From positions 1 to 64,000 of the forward strand of contig CAWFXP010000007.1 in NCBI GenBank assembly GCA_963819905.1: a DNA stretch of 64,000 bases. Direction: 5' to 3'. Source of the DNA: CAWCQC01 sp963819905. Its GTDB lineage: Bacteria; Actinomycetota; Thermoleophilia; Gaiellales; Gaiellaceae. A program made the position numbers and the translations under genes. A model generated the notes under the pieces. The model had not been told where the DNA came from, made no database searches, and saw nothing but the letters and a program-made list of their open reading frames with translations. Below, in pieces: positions 1 through 9,037 of the stretch; positions within the stretch are counted from its first letter, which is position 1, and every line of letters begins with the position of its first letter.

Positions 1-279
1 TCGATATCGGCATCCTGGCTGTTGCACAGGACGCTTTCGAGACAGAGCCGCGTGAACGCGAGCCCGTCGACTGCCACGACGACGATCGTGGCGTCGTGCC
101 GCCTCGATCCGAGACGGTCGCCGCCGGTGTCCGGAATCGGCCGGGCGAGCGCGAAGGCTCGATCGTCTCGGGCCGGAGCACGGTCGGCCGGCGCGAGACA
201 GCGGCGTGAGGTCGAGTGTGCGCGGAAGCGGGTCCGGCAGCGTCGCCACGAGACGCGACCGGAAGCGGGACGCCGACAT
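1..279 (-). CDS. GT2 family glycosyltransferase, N-terminal part, cut by window edge
   Basis: Minus-strand start of a gene that runs off the left edge. The ATG at 279 overlaps the stop of the upstream glycosyltransferase (TGATG), so the two are translationally coupled. Pieced together across at least two frame changes, the N-terminus reads MSASRFRSRL then, near 30-110, a typical GT2 beginning (TIVVVAVDGLAFTRLCLESV). That is the nucleotide-sugar-binding first beta strand and helix of GT-A enzymes. The expected DxD metal motif lies outside the window. Probable role is transfer of a sugar to a surface glycan on the cytoplasmic face, inferred from the adjacent ABC exporter. Frames are broken by indels that look like sequence errors. 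Confidence 0.55.
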   Translation of the reverse strand, partial: MSASRFRSRLVATLPDPLPRTLDLTPLSRAGRPCSGPRRSSLRARPADSGHRRRPSRIEAARRHDRRRGSRRARVHAALSRKRPVQQPGCRYR

Positions 280-1442
280 CAGTCGAGCAGCCGGCCGAGC
301 ACGACGCGTCGCGTCGAAGCACTCGCGCGCGATCTCGAACGCCGCCCGCCGGGCGTGCGTCGTAGTCGGCCTCGATCGTCTCGACGGCGGCCACGATCTC
401 GTCGAGGCGTCGTGAACGCGAACAGCCCCTCGCCGGTCGGCAGCACGTCGCCGAAGCCGGTGTCCTGCGTGATGACCGGCCGGCCGGCAGCGAGATAGGT
501 CGCGCTGCGGTCGCTGAACCAGCCGGTTCGGAGCCGCACGTTCTGATCCTTGGCGACCGTGAACTCGCCGCGCGACGCCTGGATGTAGTCGCGGTAGGCG
601 TCGAGGTCGGTCGAGAAGTCGAGCGCGTGGCGCACGCGCCAGCCTCGCGCTCTCGAGCAGCTCGCGATCGGTGTCGCCGTAGCTCGACAGCGCGAGCTCG
701 AACTGCTGTCCCGGTGCGCGACGGAAGCGTCAGGAACTTCCGGAACTCCTGGTCCTTGCTCCACGTGTAGCGCTCGCCGCGGAGGCTGACGTCGCGCCAG
801 GGCTGCCGCCAGTTGCCGATCGTCGTGAACGCGCCACCTGTCCTGCTCCGCCGCCGAGCCAGAAGTCGAGCACGACCGGCTGGCGGGTCGGCTGGAACGT
901 GAAGCGCTCGGACACCGGGAGCCCGCAGCCCGGCTTCCCGTAGTTCTCGCCGAACGTGAAGAACGCGACGTGCGGCTCGAGGAACTCGAGCGCGTCGCGT
1001 GGTTCGTCGTACAGCTCGATCTGGAGCTGCACGGGATCGGTCTCGAGGTAGACGAGCCGGCCGGTCTCGTAGTGCTCGGGCAGGGGCTCGGTGCCGCCGT
1101 GGAGGTTGATGATCAGCTCGGCGCCCGAGTAGAGGCGGCGCAGCTCGCGCTCGCTCATCCCGTAGAGCTGCCCGTCGTCGTGCAGCGCGTGGTAGGCCCA
1201 GCTGCTCGCCGAGGCCGAACGGGCGCAGCGACCGGTCGATGAAGCCGCGGCGAGCGCGCCGCTGTCGTCGTGCCTCGGTCGCCATCAGCATCCCCGGCGT
1301 CCGGGCGTGCGCCTCGACGTAGTACGCGTCGAAGCCGAGCCGCTGGAAGCCGACCAGGTAGTGGAGCGTCTGCCAGACGACGCCGGCGACCGGCATCTTC
1401 GTCATCATCCCGAGCAGGACGATCTTGCGGTCGGCCGCTCAT
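279..1442 (-). CDS. Glycosyltransferase, GT-B-like, multiply frameshifted
   Basis: A gene of about 387 codons reconstructed from three minus-strand frames. The start ATG at 1442 overlaps the ABC transporter stop (ATGA). The N-terminus in the corrected frame reads KIVLLGMMTKMPVAGV..WQTLHYLVGFQRLGF. The middle has GAELIINLHGGTEPLPE, and the C-terminal part has the sugar-donor end of these enzymes (YLAAGRPVITQDTGFGDVLP, then GEGLFAFTT). Length and order fit a GT-B glycosyltransferase of a surface polysaccharide cluster. At least four single-base indels interrupt it (near 1430, 1200-1300, 750-850 and 360-420). Since each piece is well preserved, sequencing error is more likely than decay. The acceptor is unknown. 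Confidence 0.6.
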
Positions 1443-3382
1443 GCGCGCCTCGAGTCCGTCGCCCTCTCGTCGTCCTCGAGCGCTCGCGCGAAGCGCTCGC
1501 GGAGCTCGTGCGTCCGGCTCCTCGAGGGCGGCGAGACAGCGCGAGAGCATCTCGGCGCGTGCCGGCGTCGAGCCGCTGACGCTTGCCGCGGGTCTGCGCC
1601 TCGTGCAGCTGCGCGTAGAGGCCGTCGCGCGCGAGCAGCTCGTCGTGGGTGCCCTGCTCGACGAGCTCGCCGTGGTCGAGGACGAGGATCAGGTCGGCGT
1701 CGCGGACGGTCGAGAGCCGGTGGGCGATCATGAACGACGTCCGCCCTTCCATCAGCCGTCGAGCGCGTCGAGGATCACCGCCTCGGTCTTCGAGTCGATC
1801 GACGACGTCGGCTCGTCGAGGATCAGGATCGGCGCGTCCTTGAGAACGCCCGCGCGACGCAGATGCGCTGGCGCTCGCCGCCGGAGAGCTGCGCGCCGCG
1901 CTCGCCGAGCTCCGTCTCGTAGCCCTTGGGCAGGCGCTCGATGAAGTCGTGCGCGTTCGCCGCCTTCGCGGCCTCGACGATCTCGGCCATCGATGCGTCG
2001 AGCCGCCCGTAGCGGATGTTCTCGGCGACGTGCCGGAGAAGAGCAGCGGCTCCTGCAGAACGAGGCTGATCTGGTCGCGCAGCGAGCGCAGTGACAGATT
2101 GCGGATGTCGATCGCCGTCGAGCAGGATCCGCCCTGCCTTGGGATCGTAGAAGCGCACGATCAGGCTGATGAGGGTCGTCTTGCCCGCGCCGGTCGGCCC
2201 GACGATCGCGACGCGCTGTCCGGGCTCGACCGCGAAGCGAGATGCCCTTCAGCGTCTCGCTGCGGGTGCTGTAGGCGAAGTGGACGTCCTCGAAGACGAT
2301 GGCTCCCGCGCCCGTCCGAGCGTCGATGCGTCGGGCGGATCCTTCACCTCCGGCTCCGTGTCGAGCAGCTGCATCGAGCCCTTGAGCTGCACGAGCTCGT
2401 TGTTGAGGTTTCCGACCGTGCTCGAGATCGCCTCGAGCGGCTGGTAGACGGCGGCGATGTAGCGAGCAGGACGAGCAGCTCGCCGCCGCTGATCGACGCC
2501 CTGGATGACCTGGTAGGCGCCGAAGCCGAAGACGAGTGCGGTGCCGGCCGCGGTGATCGTGTTCACGCCGAGAGCGAACGCGGTCTGGCGCACTGTGAGC
2601 TTCACCCGCTCGTCCACCGCCGTCTCGCCCTGCGCGCGGAAGCGGCGGTGCTCGTACGGCTCGCGCCCGAAGGAGACGATCACGCGCAGCATCGCCATCG
2701 CCTCGTGGACGATCGAGAGCGACTGCCACTCGAGGCCCTGAACCCGCTCGAGCCGCGGCACGATGCGCTTCCCGTAGAGGCCGGCCGAGTAGTAGAGGAG
2801 CGGCACGACGACGAGCGACATGAGGGCGATCTGCCAGTCGATGACCAGGGCGACTGCGAGCATTCCGACGAGCGTCAGCGCGCTCTGGATGATCGGTGGG
2901 AAGGCCATGACGACGTTCCCGACCGACGCAGCCTGGTAGTTGATCCGGCTCATCAGCTCGCCCGGTTCGCCGCGCGTCGTGGAAGGTGAGCGACAGCTTC
3001 TGGCAGTGCTCGAAGAGGTCGCTGCGGAAGTCGAGGATCATCCACTGCTCCATCGTCGCGTCGACGTAGGAGTTGAAGACGGTCAGCGCGTTGCCCAGGC
3101 ACGGTCAGCAGGAAGCCCGCGACGGACGAGGAAACCGAGCAGCGCGTACTGGTTGTCGGCGACAGGAAGGCCCTGAAGCGCGGTGGGAAGCGCCTTCGAG
3201 CCGATGACGCTGTCGATCATGATCGCGAGCGGCCAGGGCTGCGCCAGGTGGACGAGCGTGTTCAGGATCATGAGCAGGAACGAGAACGCCGCCTGCTTGC
3301 GATACGGCTTCAGGTATGGGAACGCCCGAGGGAGGTAGCTCCACAGCTCCCAGGCGCCGCGCTCGGCGGCCGCCGCAGTCAC
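1439..3382 (-). CDS. ABC exporter, fused membrane and ATPase domains, multiply frameshifted
   Basis: One ABC exporter half-transporter of about 640 residues recovered across many frames. The N-terminus (3382 down) starts MTAAAAERGAWELWSYLPRA and has the first membrane helices. The second membrane block lies at 2953-2450 (VVMAFPPIIQSALTLVGMLA, then LVVVPLLYYSAGL). The nucleotide-binding domain shows the signature LSGGERQR near 1890, Walker B ILILDEPTS near 1815 and the switch His in FMIAHRLSTV near 1730. Walker A lies in a garbled stretch near 2200. The stop overlaps the glycosyltransferase start. Context suggests export of a lipid-linked or surface saccharide. At least eight frame breaks occur, for example a missing G near 2033 that restores the frame into VAENIRYG when put back. 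Confidence 0.7.
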
Positions 3383-3406
3383 CGTTTGACCCTCGTGCGT
3401 TCTTTC

Positions 3407-5974
3407 TTAACTGCTCTTACCTCGCGTAGGAAGTCGTACGACGCTTCGCCCGTTCAGGTTGGCCACGCCTTGGCCGTTCCCGTTAACCTCGGCAATGGCT
3501 GACTCGGGAAGCTCGCTCCGTTCGATACCGCGCAGCAACGCGGCGGTTGACGAGGCGCAGTCCTGCAGTGTCACGAGGGTGACGAGCAAGGCGAAACCGC
3601 CGAGGACAGCCGCCGCTGCGTCGGCGCTCGCGAGACCGGCCCACAGTGCCAGCGGCGCGAACACGGCAACCAGCAGGATGCCCAAGGGCGAGACGATCGG
3701 CCATGTTCGAAAACGCGCAAGCTGGCGGCCCGAGCCGTGCTCTTCGACCGCGGTCCGAAGCCGCGTCGCCCCGAAGGCGCCGCCGCGGACTTCGAGATCC
3801 CAGCGATCCTCGGCGCCGCCGTGGCGGACGACCGCGCCATCTCTTCCAAGGCCCGCGGCGAGCGCGCGAAGTCGTTCTTCTGGTGCGACCCACTTCTCGC
3901 TCCAGGTTGTTCGCTGACGGGGTGACGGAAAGGCCAAGCCACGCGGACTGCGATGCCGCCACGGCGTGAGCCCGTACCCGATGCGACCCCAGAGACGCGC
4001 GATGGGTTGAAGGACGAACAGGCCCATGGTGAGGGCCCGCAGGCGCGGACAATGTTGACCGAGCCTGTGGCCTGCGAAGCGCGCGCGCATTGAGCCAGCC
4101 ACCGCCTGAGCGAGCAGCATGATCACGGCGAGCGCCAGGAGTGGAAGAGAAAGGTACAAGGGGCGCCACAGAACGCCAAGAGCGCCTACTCCGGCGAGTA
4201 ACGCGATGAGGAGGTACCACTCGGGCATTCCGGAGATGGCGGACACGGTGGACCGGCCCGGCTCAACCGCGGTCTGGAACGCCCCGGTCCCCCAGATGCC
4301 GTAGCGGATCTTCGTCCGGCGCCGCAGCCGAAGCGACGGGACACGTCCGTACAGGCGACCAGCCCAGGAAACGTGCCCGACGGCATTGTACTTCTCTGGC
4401 CACTTGCGCTCGAGCAGCGCCTCGGCACGGCCATAGTCGCGCTGCTGGCGCAGGTATCCGCGAACCGATGCGCGTCTCCGGTGCCACATGACAGCCGAAG
4501 GGCTGAACCCGAGCGTCCAACCGTAGTCCTGGAGTCTCCAGCAGACGTCGACGTCGTCGCCGGCGATGCGGAACTGCGGATCGAACCCGCCGATCTCCTC
4601 GAGGCACGTCTTGCGAAACGCCATGTTGCAGCCCGGAATGTGCTCGGCCTCGGTGTCGGAGAGCAGCACGTGGATCGGGCCGCCGGGGGAGTTCGCGACG
4701 CATTGGGCCACCGTGGGATCGTCGGGGGGGCGAGGTTGGGGCCACCGACGGCTGCGTACGTCCGCCTGGGCGAACGTGAGCGCCAAGTAGCGTAGCCAGC
4801 CGGGATCGGGCCACGCGTCGTCGTCAAGGTACGCAACGATCTCGCCCATGGCAGCCTCGAGCCCGGTGTTTCGTGCGCTCGACAGGCCACGGTTCTCCGT
4901 CCGGATCAGGCGCGCACCAAATTCCCCAGCGATTGCAGCCGACGAGTCGCTTGACCCGTCGTCGACGACGACGACCTCGAAGTCCGGGTAGTCAAGCGCG
5001 CAGACGGCCTCCAGGCAGTGCCGCAGCGTCCGTGAGCCGTTGTGGGTACAGACGACGACAGACACGCGCGGCCAGACGTGACCGTTGCTGAAAGGGGCCT
5101 CCGTGAAGGAGTGCGAAACCGCGGCCAGCGCGGGTTTGGGCGAGCGGTCGTCGGTGACGAGGCCGAACTGCCAATCCGACACGTCGTTCCCACCTCGGTG
5201 CCACTCGTCGGTCCACGAGAAGACGAACGCGCCGGCGCAGCCGGACTCGAAGGTCGCGTTGATCTGTCGGGCGAGCCGCTCGGCCTGCTCGGCGGTCCCG
5301 TGACGGCCACTGTCGAGGCCGAGCTCGCCGACGACGAGCGGGGTGTCACCGACGAGGTTGTGTAGGCGCGCGAGGTACGCCGCGAACTCCGCGTCGTCCT
5401 CGAGGAAGACGTTGAAGCACGCGAAGTCGAGGAACGGCAGTCTCAGATACTCCGTCGACGGGTAGCTGACGTAGGTGACGAGCCCGTCCGGATCTTCCTC
5501 CTTCGCCGCCCGGTAGAGCCGCTCGACGAACGTCTCCACCCGGCGTCGCCCGAGCCACCGAACGATCGCGGCCGGGATCTCGTTTCCCACCGCGTACGCG
5601 AGCACCGCGGCATGGCCCGCGCAGGAGCGCACCGCCGACCTGACCTTGGCCTCGATCGCTTCTGCCCGTCCCCGTTCGTCGAGGAACGCGACGTGCTCCT
5701 CCCAGGGGATCCCGACAAGGACGTGCAGCTCGTGCTCGGCGGCCAGGTCGAGAAGCCAGACTGGCGGAACGGTATAGGTGCGGATCGCGTTCAGGCCGGC
5801 GGCGGCCATCGAGGCGAAGTCATCGGCGACGATCGCCGGCTCGGGGAACTCATCACCGCGCTCGTTGGGCTCGAACGATCCGTAGGTGACGCCACGAACG
5901 TGGAGCGCACCCGACGCGGTCCACAGAAGCTTCCCGGATACCCGAGGGCCGGGAGAGGAAAGGGGGTGCTTCAC
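3407..5974 (-). CDS. Fusion of glycoside hydrolase TIM barrel and membrane GT2 glycosyltransferase
   Basis: Protein of about 855 residues. The N-terminal third is a GH2/GH5-like TIM barrel with the acid/base Glu in YAVGNEIP and a candidate nucleophile Glu in LVVGELGLDS. The middle third is a GT2 domain (RVSVVVCTHNGS, VVVVDDGSSD, YLDDDAWPD as metal motif, PGCNMAFRK, then WRLQDYGW). The last third has membrane helices around MPEWYLLIALLAGVGAL and PLGILLVAVFAPLALW. It likely builds and trims a surface glycan at the membrane. I prefer a GTG near 5974. An ATG at 6067 is in frame, but that stretch overlaps the sigma remnant in another frame. Residues encoded at about 4731-4760 are scrambled by a compensating indel pair (see findings). 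The gene sits 24 bp upstream of the ABC exporter start and in the same orientation. Confidence 0.75.
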   Translation of the reverse strand: MKHPLSSPGPRVSGKLLWTASGALHVRGVTYGSFEPNERGDEFPEPAIVADDFASMAAAGLNAIRTYTVPPVWLLDLAAEHELHVLVGIPWEEHVAFLDERGRAEAIEAKVRSAVRSCAGHAAVLAYAVGNEIPAAIVRWLGRRRVETFVERLYRAAKEEDPDGLVTYVSYPSTEYLRLPFLDFACFNVFLEDDAEFAAYLARLHNLVGDTPLVVGELGLDSGRHGTAEQAERLARQINATFESGCAGAFVFSWTDEWHRGGNDVSDWQFGLVTDDRSPKPALAAVSHSFTEAPFSNGHVWPRVSVVVCTHNGSRTLRHCLEAVCALDYPDFEVVVVDDGSSDSSAAIAGEFGARLIRTENRGLSSARNTGLEAAMGEIVAYLDDDAWPDPGWLRYLALTFAQADVRSRRWPQPRPPDDPTVAQCVANSPGGPIHVLLSDTEAEHIPGCNMAFRKTCLEEIGGFDPQFRIAGDDVDVCWRLQDYGWTLGFSPSAVMWHRRRASVRGYLRQQRDYGRAEALLERKWPEKYNAVGHVSWAGRLYGRVPSLRLRRRTKIRYGIWGTGAFQTAVEPGRSTVSAISGMPEWYLLIALLAGVGALGVLWRPLYLSLPLLALAVIMLLAQAVAGSMRARFAGHRLGQHCPRLRALTMGLFVLQPIARLWGRIGYGLTPWRHRSPRGLAFPSPRQRTTWSEKWVAPEERLRALAAGLGRDGAVVRHGGAEDRWDLEVRGGAFGATRLRTAVEEHGSGRQLARFRTWPIVSPLGILLVAVFAPLALWAGLASADAAAAVLGGFALLVTLVTLQDCASSTAALLRGIERSELPESAIAEVNGNGQGVANLNGRSVVRLPTRGKSS

Positions 5975-5993
5975 GCCCACGTGTTCTTCGGTC

Positions 5994-6242
5994 TCACCTG
6001 CCGCAGTCCAACTCGCCCGGCGAACGACGCCTTGCGCCTGGGCGTTCCGGACAAAAGACCTGAACAAGGTTATCGCTCAGAACCTTCAGCATCGCGGTCT
6101 GCACCGCGTCGCGTGCGTCCTCGGCCTCGCCGAGGATCGAGTAGCAGTAACGGTACAGCGGGCCTCGATATCTTTCGTAGAGCGCGGTGAACGCCATATC
6201 GTCGCCATCGCCAACCCGAACCGCGAGCTCTTCGTCCGCCAT
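5994..6242 (-). pseudogene. ECF sigma factor, N-terminal remnant (region 2 only)
   Basis: An ATG at 6242 opens an 83-codon frame beginning MADEELAVRVGDGDDMAFT, then YERYRGPLYRYCYSIL and EDARDAVQTAMLKVL. That is sigma-70 region 2.1-2.2 of an extracytoplasmic-function sigma factor. After about 57 residues similarity ends and a stop follows. Regions 2.3-2.4 and the DNA-binding region 4 are absent, so it cannot be a working sigma factor. It directly precedes the GH-GT2 gene. A membrane-anchored, repeat-rich tail of the kind that could belong to such a protein lies on the opposite strand at 6.9-7.7 kb, which would fit rearrangement, but that link is inference. Confidence 0.6.
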
Positions 6243-6449
6243 GCCTCTACAACGGGGCAGGGCCGACGCACTGCCGGATATCGATGGCTCCTGCAACCTA
6301 GCGGCCATTCGCTCTTTATCGTTCAGTCGCGCGCTGACTTTAACCCCCTGCTGGGGAGCGTGCGCCCTGCAACTCGAAAGCCCTTGTGGGTGTCGCGCGT
6401 TCTCCCACGGACGGGTGAGGCGCACGACGGCGTTCCGCGCGAAGCTAGC

Positions 6450-6910
6450 GGTCTGGCACGCGCACTTCCATCCGTTTCACTGGTCGTCCCGGCTCACAAC
6501 GAAGCCCACGCGCTTCTTGCCACGATCGAGCGCGCGCTCGACTGTGCGCCCGGCCGCACGCTCGAGGTCGTCGCGGTCAACGACTGCTCGACCGATGCGA
6601 CCTGGCCCAGGCTGCTGCAGAGCAAGACGCTGCACCCGGAACTCCATCTTGTCGATCTCGGCGCACGATACGGGGACGACGTGGCGCGGCTCGAGGGTGC
6701 GAGGCGGGCGACCGGAGCGTTGGTGTGTTTCGCAGCTCCGGGTGCCGACCCGCAGGTGCTCGCTCGTCTGGTTGAGTGCGAGTCGCGCCCCAGGGCGGAG
6801 GTCGTCGCCGAGCTCGAAGCCCTTCCAGCCGCTCGGGTGCTCGATAACCGCCCGCTCGCACAGACGTTTCCGCCCGGGCTCCTCCATTGCGGCTCGGTGC
6901 AACCCCGGGA
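6450..6910 (+). pseudogene. GT2 glycosyltransferase fragment
   Basis: An open plus-strand stretch contains the GT2 opening PSVSLVVPAHNEAHALLATI and LEVVAVNDCSTDATWPRL, then LEGARRATGALVCFAAPGAD. The last piece sits where a working enzyme would have the Asp-x-Asp metal site. Here the acidic pair is missing, and the acceptor-binding half of the domain is not present. The frame runs straight into the unrelated anchored tail that follows, so this looks like a truncated and probably dead copy. No convincing start codon with a ribosome site precedes it. Confidence 0.5.
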
Positions 6911-6912
6911 TC

Positions 6913-7705
6913 GGACGAAAGACCAGCGAACAGAGTTCCCGTCTAGACGAAAACGCCTCGCAATCGGCACCACGGCGGCGATCGCGCTAGCGGTCGGTGT
7001 CCCGCTTGCGATGTCGATGGTGGGCTCGACCTCAAGCAGGGATTCGGGTTCGGCCGCACCCTCAACGACAGCCGATTCTGGGCCCAGCACCCCGACCATA
7101 CCCAGCCTAGCTGCCGGCGAGATCATGCTCACGGCCGAGGCACCCAAAGGTTCGGTGAGCGACAGAGATAAGGTCTCGTCAAAGCGTGCGCCGAGCGGCG
7201 AACCCGGCTCGACAACTGAACGAGCATCCTTTGCCGTGGCTCAGGACACCGTCTCGTCGCACCCGACGGCGGATCACGATTCCGGAGCCGGCGCACCCAG
7301 CGTGTTGCCCGGTGACGGCGCCAGCGTCCCGGTCTCAGGAGGCAACGAGGGCGCCGGCCCGACCGGCGGCGATGACGCTCCGACCCAGGACTCCGCTCCG
7401 ACCCAGAACTCCGCTCCGACCAGGACTCGCCCTTGGCTCAGCCTGCCCCAGTAAACGCAGGAGGCGAGAGTTCGAATCCAACCCCGCTTCCCGGGCGGGA
7501 TCCGCCCCCCTCGGGCGGATCGGTCGAGCCGCCACCCGTTCAATCCCCACCCGAGAATCCGGGTCCGGTGACGGAACCCCCACCCGGCGGAGATGTCAAT
7601 CCCCCGAACGGGAACGGGAACGGAAACGGTCACGCCAACGGGCACGGCAACGGCAACGGTCACGCTAACGGGCACGGCAACGGGCACGGCAACGGCAACA
7701 CCTAG
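6913..7705 (+). CDS. Membrane-anchored low-complexity tail protein, frameshifted
   Basis: After a basic stretch (SRRKRLAIGTTAAIALAVGV) comes a single hydrophobic segment. About 230 residues rich in Ser, Thr, Pro and Gly follow, ending in Asn-Gly-His repeats and a TAG at 7703. An 18-bp unit encoding APTQDS/APTQNS is repeated three times at about 7377-7430. The third copy lacks one C, which shifts the frame. Restoring it joins the two open frames into one. The composition suggests an extracytoplasmic, flexible wall- or surface-exposed tail. In this organism group such tails can follow a regulatory domain, but no such domain is attached here. The true start is not resolved and function is unknown. 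Confidence 0.4.
7605..7700 (+). repeat. Tandem Asn-Gly/His-Gly coding repeat
   Basis: Degenerate 6-bp and 12-bp units built from aacggg, aacggc and cacggc encode a run of NG, HANG and HGNG dipeptides at the very end of the tail protein. The array is imperfect and would be prone to slippage. Confidence 0.8.
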
Positions 7706-7858
7706 CCGCTCGCCGACCTGCCGCTCTTCGGTGCCCCGCTTGGTGGAGGATGGCGGGAAGTCGTCCTCAACTCGCTTGTAGATTCCGACAGCGCCGCGGC
7801 ACTGCTGCGAGAAATCCACCACATCGCCGCCTCTGAGCGAAACGGTTTCCGAGTTTGA
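7706..7858 (+). other. Open coding-like stretch after the tail stop
   Basis: In the same frame directly after the TAG at 7703, about 49 codons stay open (PLADLPLFGAPLGGGW, later LLREIHHIAASERNGFRV) and end at a TGA. It has the codon character of real coding sequence and could be the C-terminal end of a lost gene. No start codon or recognisable family was found. With the hydrolase remnant on the other strand it fills most of the stretch between 7706 and 8035. Confidence 0.3.
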
Positions 7859-7975
7859 TCAGCAGAGCCTGCTAATTGAGCGCTTAGGGATCTCGTGTTC
7901 GTGGCGCTCGGTCAGCTTCGGGTCTAGCCAGCTGTCTCGTTGGCCCCAGAGGACGAGCAGGGGCACGTCGAGCCT
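7859..7975 (-). pseudogene. Alpha/beta-hydrolase C-terminal remnant
   Basis: The minus strand reads LDVPLLVLWGQRDSWLDPKL and then a short tail to a stop at 7859. This is the strand-loop that carries the catalytic Asp in alpha/beta hydrolases (LWGxRD). The catalytic His region expected after it is replaced by a short unrelated tail, and nothing of the N-terminal domain is present upstream. It is a small relic of a lost gene. Confidence 0.5.
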
Positions 7976-8035
7976 GCAAGCTTGGCTTGAGCCCCCGCGA
8001 TCTCCTCGTGCCTGTCACCGGGTAGGCTCTTCGCC

Positions 8036-8422
8036 ATGGAACTCATTCATACGTGCTACCGCATCACCGATCCGGAGAAGTCGGTCGCCTTCTACGAGGC
8101 GCTCGGCTTCGAGAAGCGCCGCGAGCTGCCGATCCGCGACGAGGCGATCAACATCTTCATGGGGCTTCCGGGAGATGCCGACCGGCTGGAGCTGACGTAC
8201 AACTTCGGCGTCGACTCCTACGAGCTCGGCACTGGTTACGGTCACATCGCAGTTACGGTCGATGACCTCGACGCGACGCTCGAGCGCCTCACGGCTCAGG
8301 GTATCGAGCCCGAGCGGCCGCCGTACACCGTGCGCGACGGGGGCTCCCGGCTGTGCTTCGTGCGCGACCCGGACGCCTACCGGATCGAGCTCATCGAGCG
8401 CGGTGCCGACACCGGTCACTGA
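8036..8422 (+). CDS. Glyoxalase I-like VOC protein
   Basis: A 128-residue vicinal-oxygen-chelate protein of lactoylglutathione-lyase type. It has the two beta-alpha-beta-beta-beta modules: MELIHTCYRITDPEKSVAFY, then LELTYNFGVD, GYGHIAVTVDDL and the C-terminal RIELIERG. Candidate metal ligands are His5, the Glu of LELTYN, the His of GYGHIA and the Glu of RIELIE, matching the glyoxalase I pattern. It would isomerise the hemithioacetal of methylglyoxal and a thiol. In an actinobacterium the thiol is probably not glutathione. Length is normal for the family. It lies 12 bp upstream of tag. Confidence 0.8.
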   Translation: MELIHTCYRITDPEKSVAFYEALGFEKRRELPIRDEAINIFMGLPGDADRLELTYNFGVDSYELGTGYGHIAVTVDDLDATLERLTAQGIEPERPPYTVRDGGSRLCFVRDPDAYRIELIERGADTGH

Positions 8423-8434
8423 GCGCCGCTGACG

Positions 8435-9037
8435 GTGCCTGACCTCGTCACCGGCGAGGACGGCGTCACGCGCTGTTCCTGGCCGGGAGCCGACCCGCTC
8501 TACGTCTCCTACCACGATCTGGAGTGGGGACGGCCCCTTCACGGCGACCGGGCGCTCTTCGAGCTGCTGACGCTCGAGGGGTTCCAGGCGGGGCTTGCCT
8601 GGATCACGATCCTGCGCAAGCGCGAGGCTTTCAGAGAGGCGTTCGCCGGCTTCGAGATCGAGGAGGTCGCTGCCTTCTCCGAGCGCGATGTCGAGCGGCT
8701 TCTCGCCGATCCGGGCATCGTCAGGCACCGGGGGAAGATCGAGGCGGCCATCGGCAACGCGAGGGCCGTGGTCGAGCTGCCGGACGGGCTCGACAGCCTC
8801 GTCTGGTCGTACGCTCCCGCGCCGCGCGCGCGACGGGTGGAGACGCTCGCCGACGTCCCGGCGGCGAGCGCCGAGTCGACCGCGCTGTCGAAGGAGCTGA
8901 AACGTCTCGGCTTCCGGTTCGTCGGGCCGACGACCGTCTATGCGTTCATGCAGTCGGCGGGTCTCGTCGACGACCACCTGGCAGCGTGCGAGATCGCCGT
9001 CGGGCCCCGCTCGGCTCGCGTCAACGGCCCAGCCTGA
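8435..9037 (+). CDS. tag: DNA-3-methyladenine glycosylase I
   Basis: A 200-residue base-excision repair enzyme of the Tag family, removing 3-methyladenine from alkylated DNA. Signature segments are CSWPGADPLYVSYHDLEWG with the N-terminal zinc Cys, then LFELLTLEGFQAGLAWITIL, where Trp and Glu shape the base pocket, and FVGPTTVYAFMQSAGLVDDH near the C-terminus with the His of the zinc site. The start is a GTG at 8435, chosen because the conserved N-terminus begins immediately after. The 3' end overlaps the convergent membrane-protein gene by 17 bp once that gene's frame is corrected. Confidence 0.93.
   Translation: MPDLVTGEDGVTRCSWPGADPLYVSYHDLEWGRPLHGDRALFELLTLEGFQAGLAWITILRKREAFREAFAGFEIEEVAAFSERDVERLLADPGIVRHRGKIEAAIGNARAVVELPDGLDSLVWSYAPAPRARRVETLADVPAASAESTALSKELKRLGFRFVGPTTVYAFMQSAGLVDDHLAACEIAVGPRSARVNGPA

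Noticed and set aside
5886..7454. A single 522-residue plus-strand protein
   Set aside because: It joins antisense sequence of the GH-GT2 and sigma pieces, a GT2 fragment and an unrelated anchored tail. No start signal or family supports one protein.
7465..7485. A tRNA T-loop-like string (gttcgaatcc)
   Set aside because: The flanking five-base arms do not pair (GAGAG against CCAAC), there is no acceptor or anticodon arm, and the sequence is coding.
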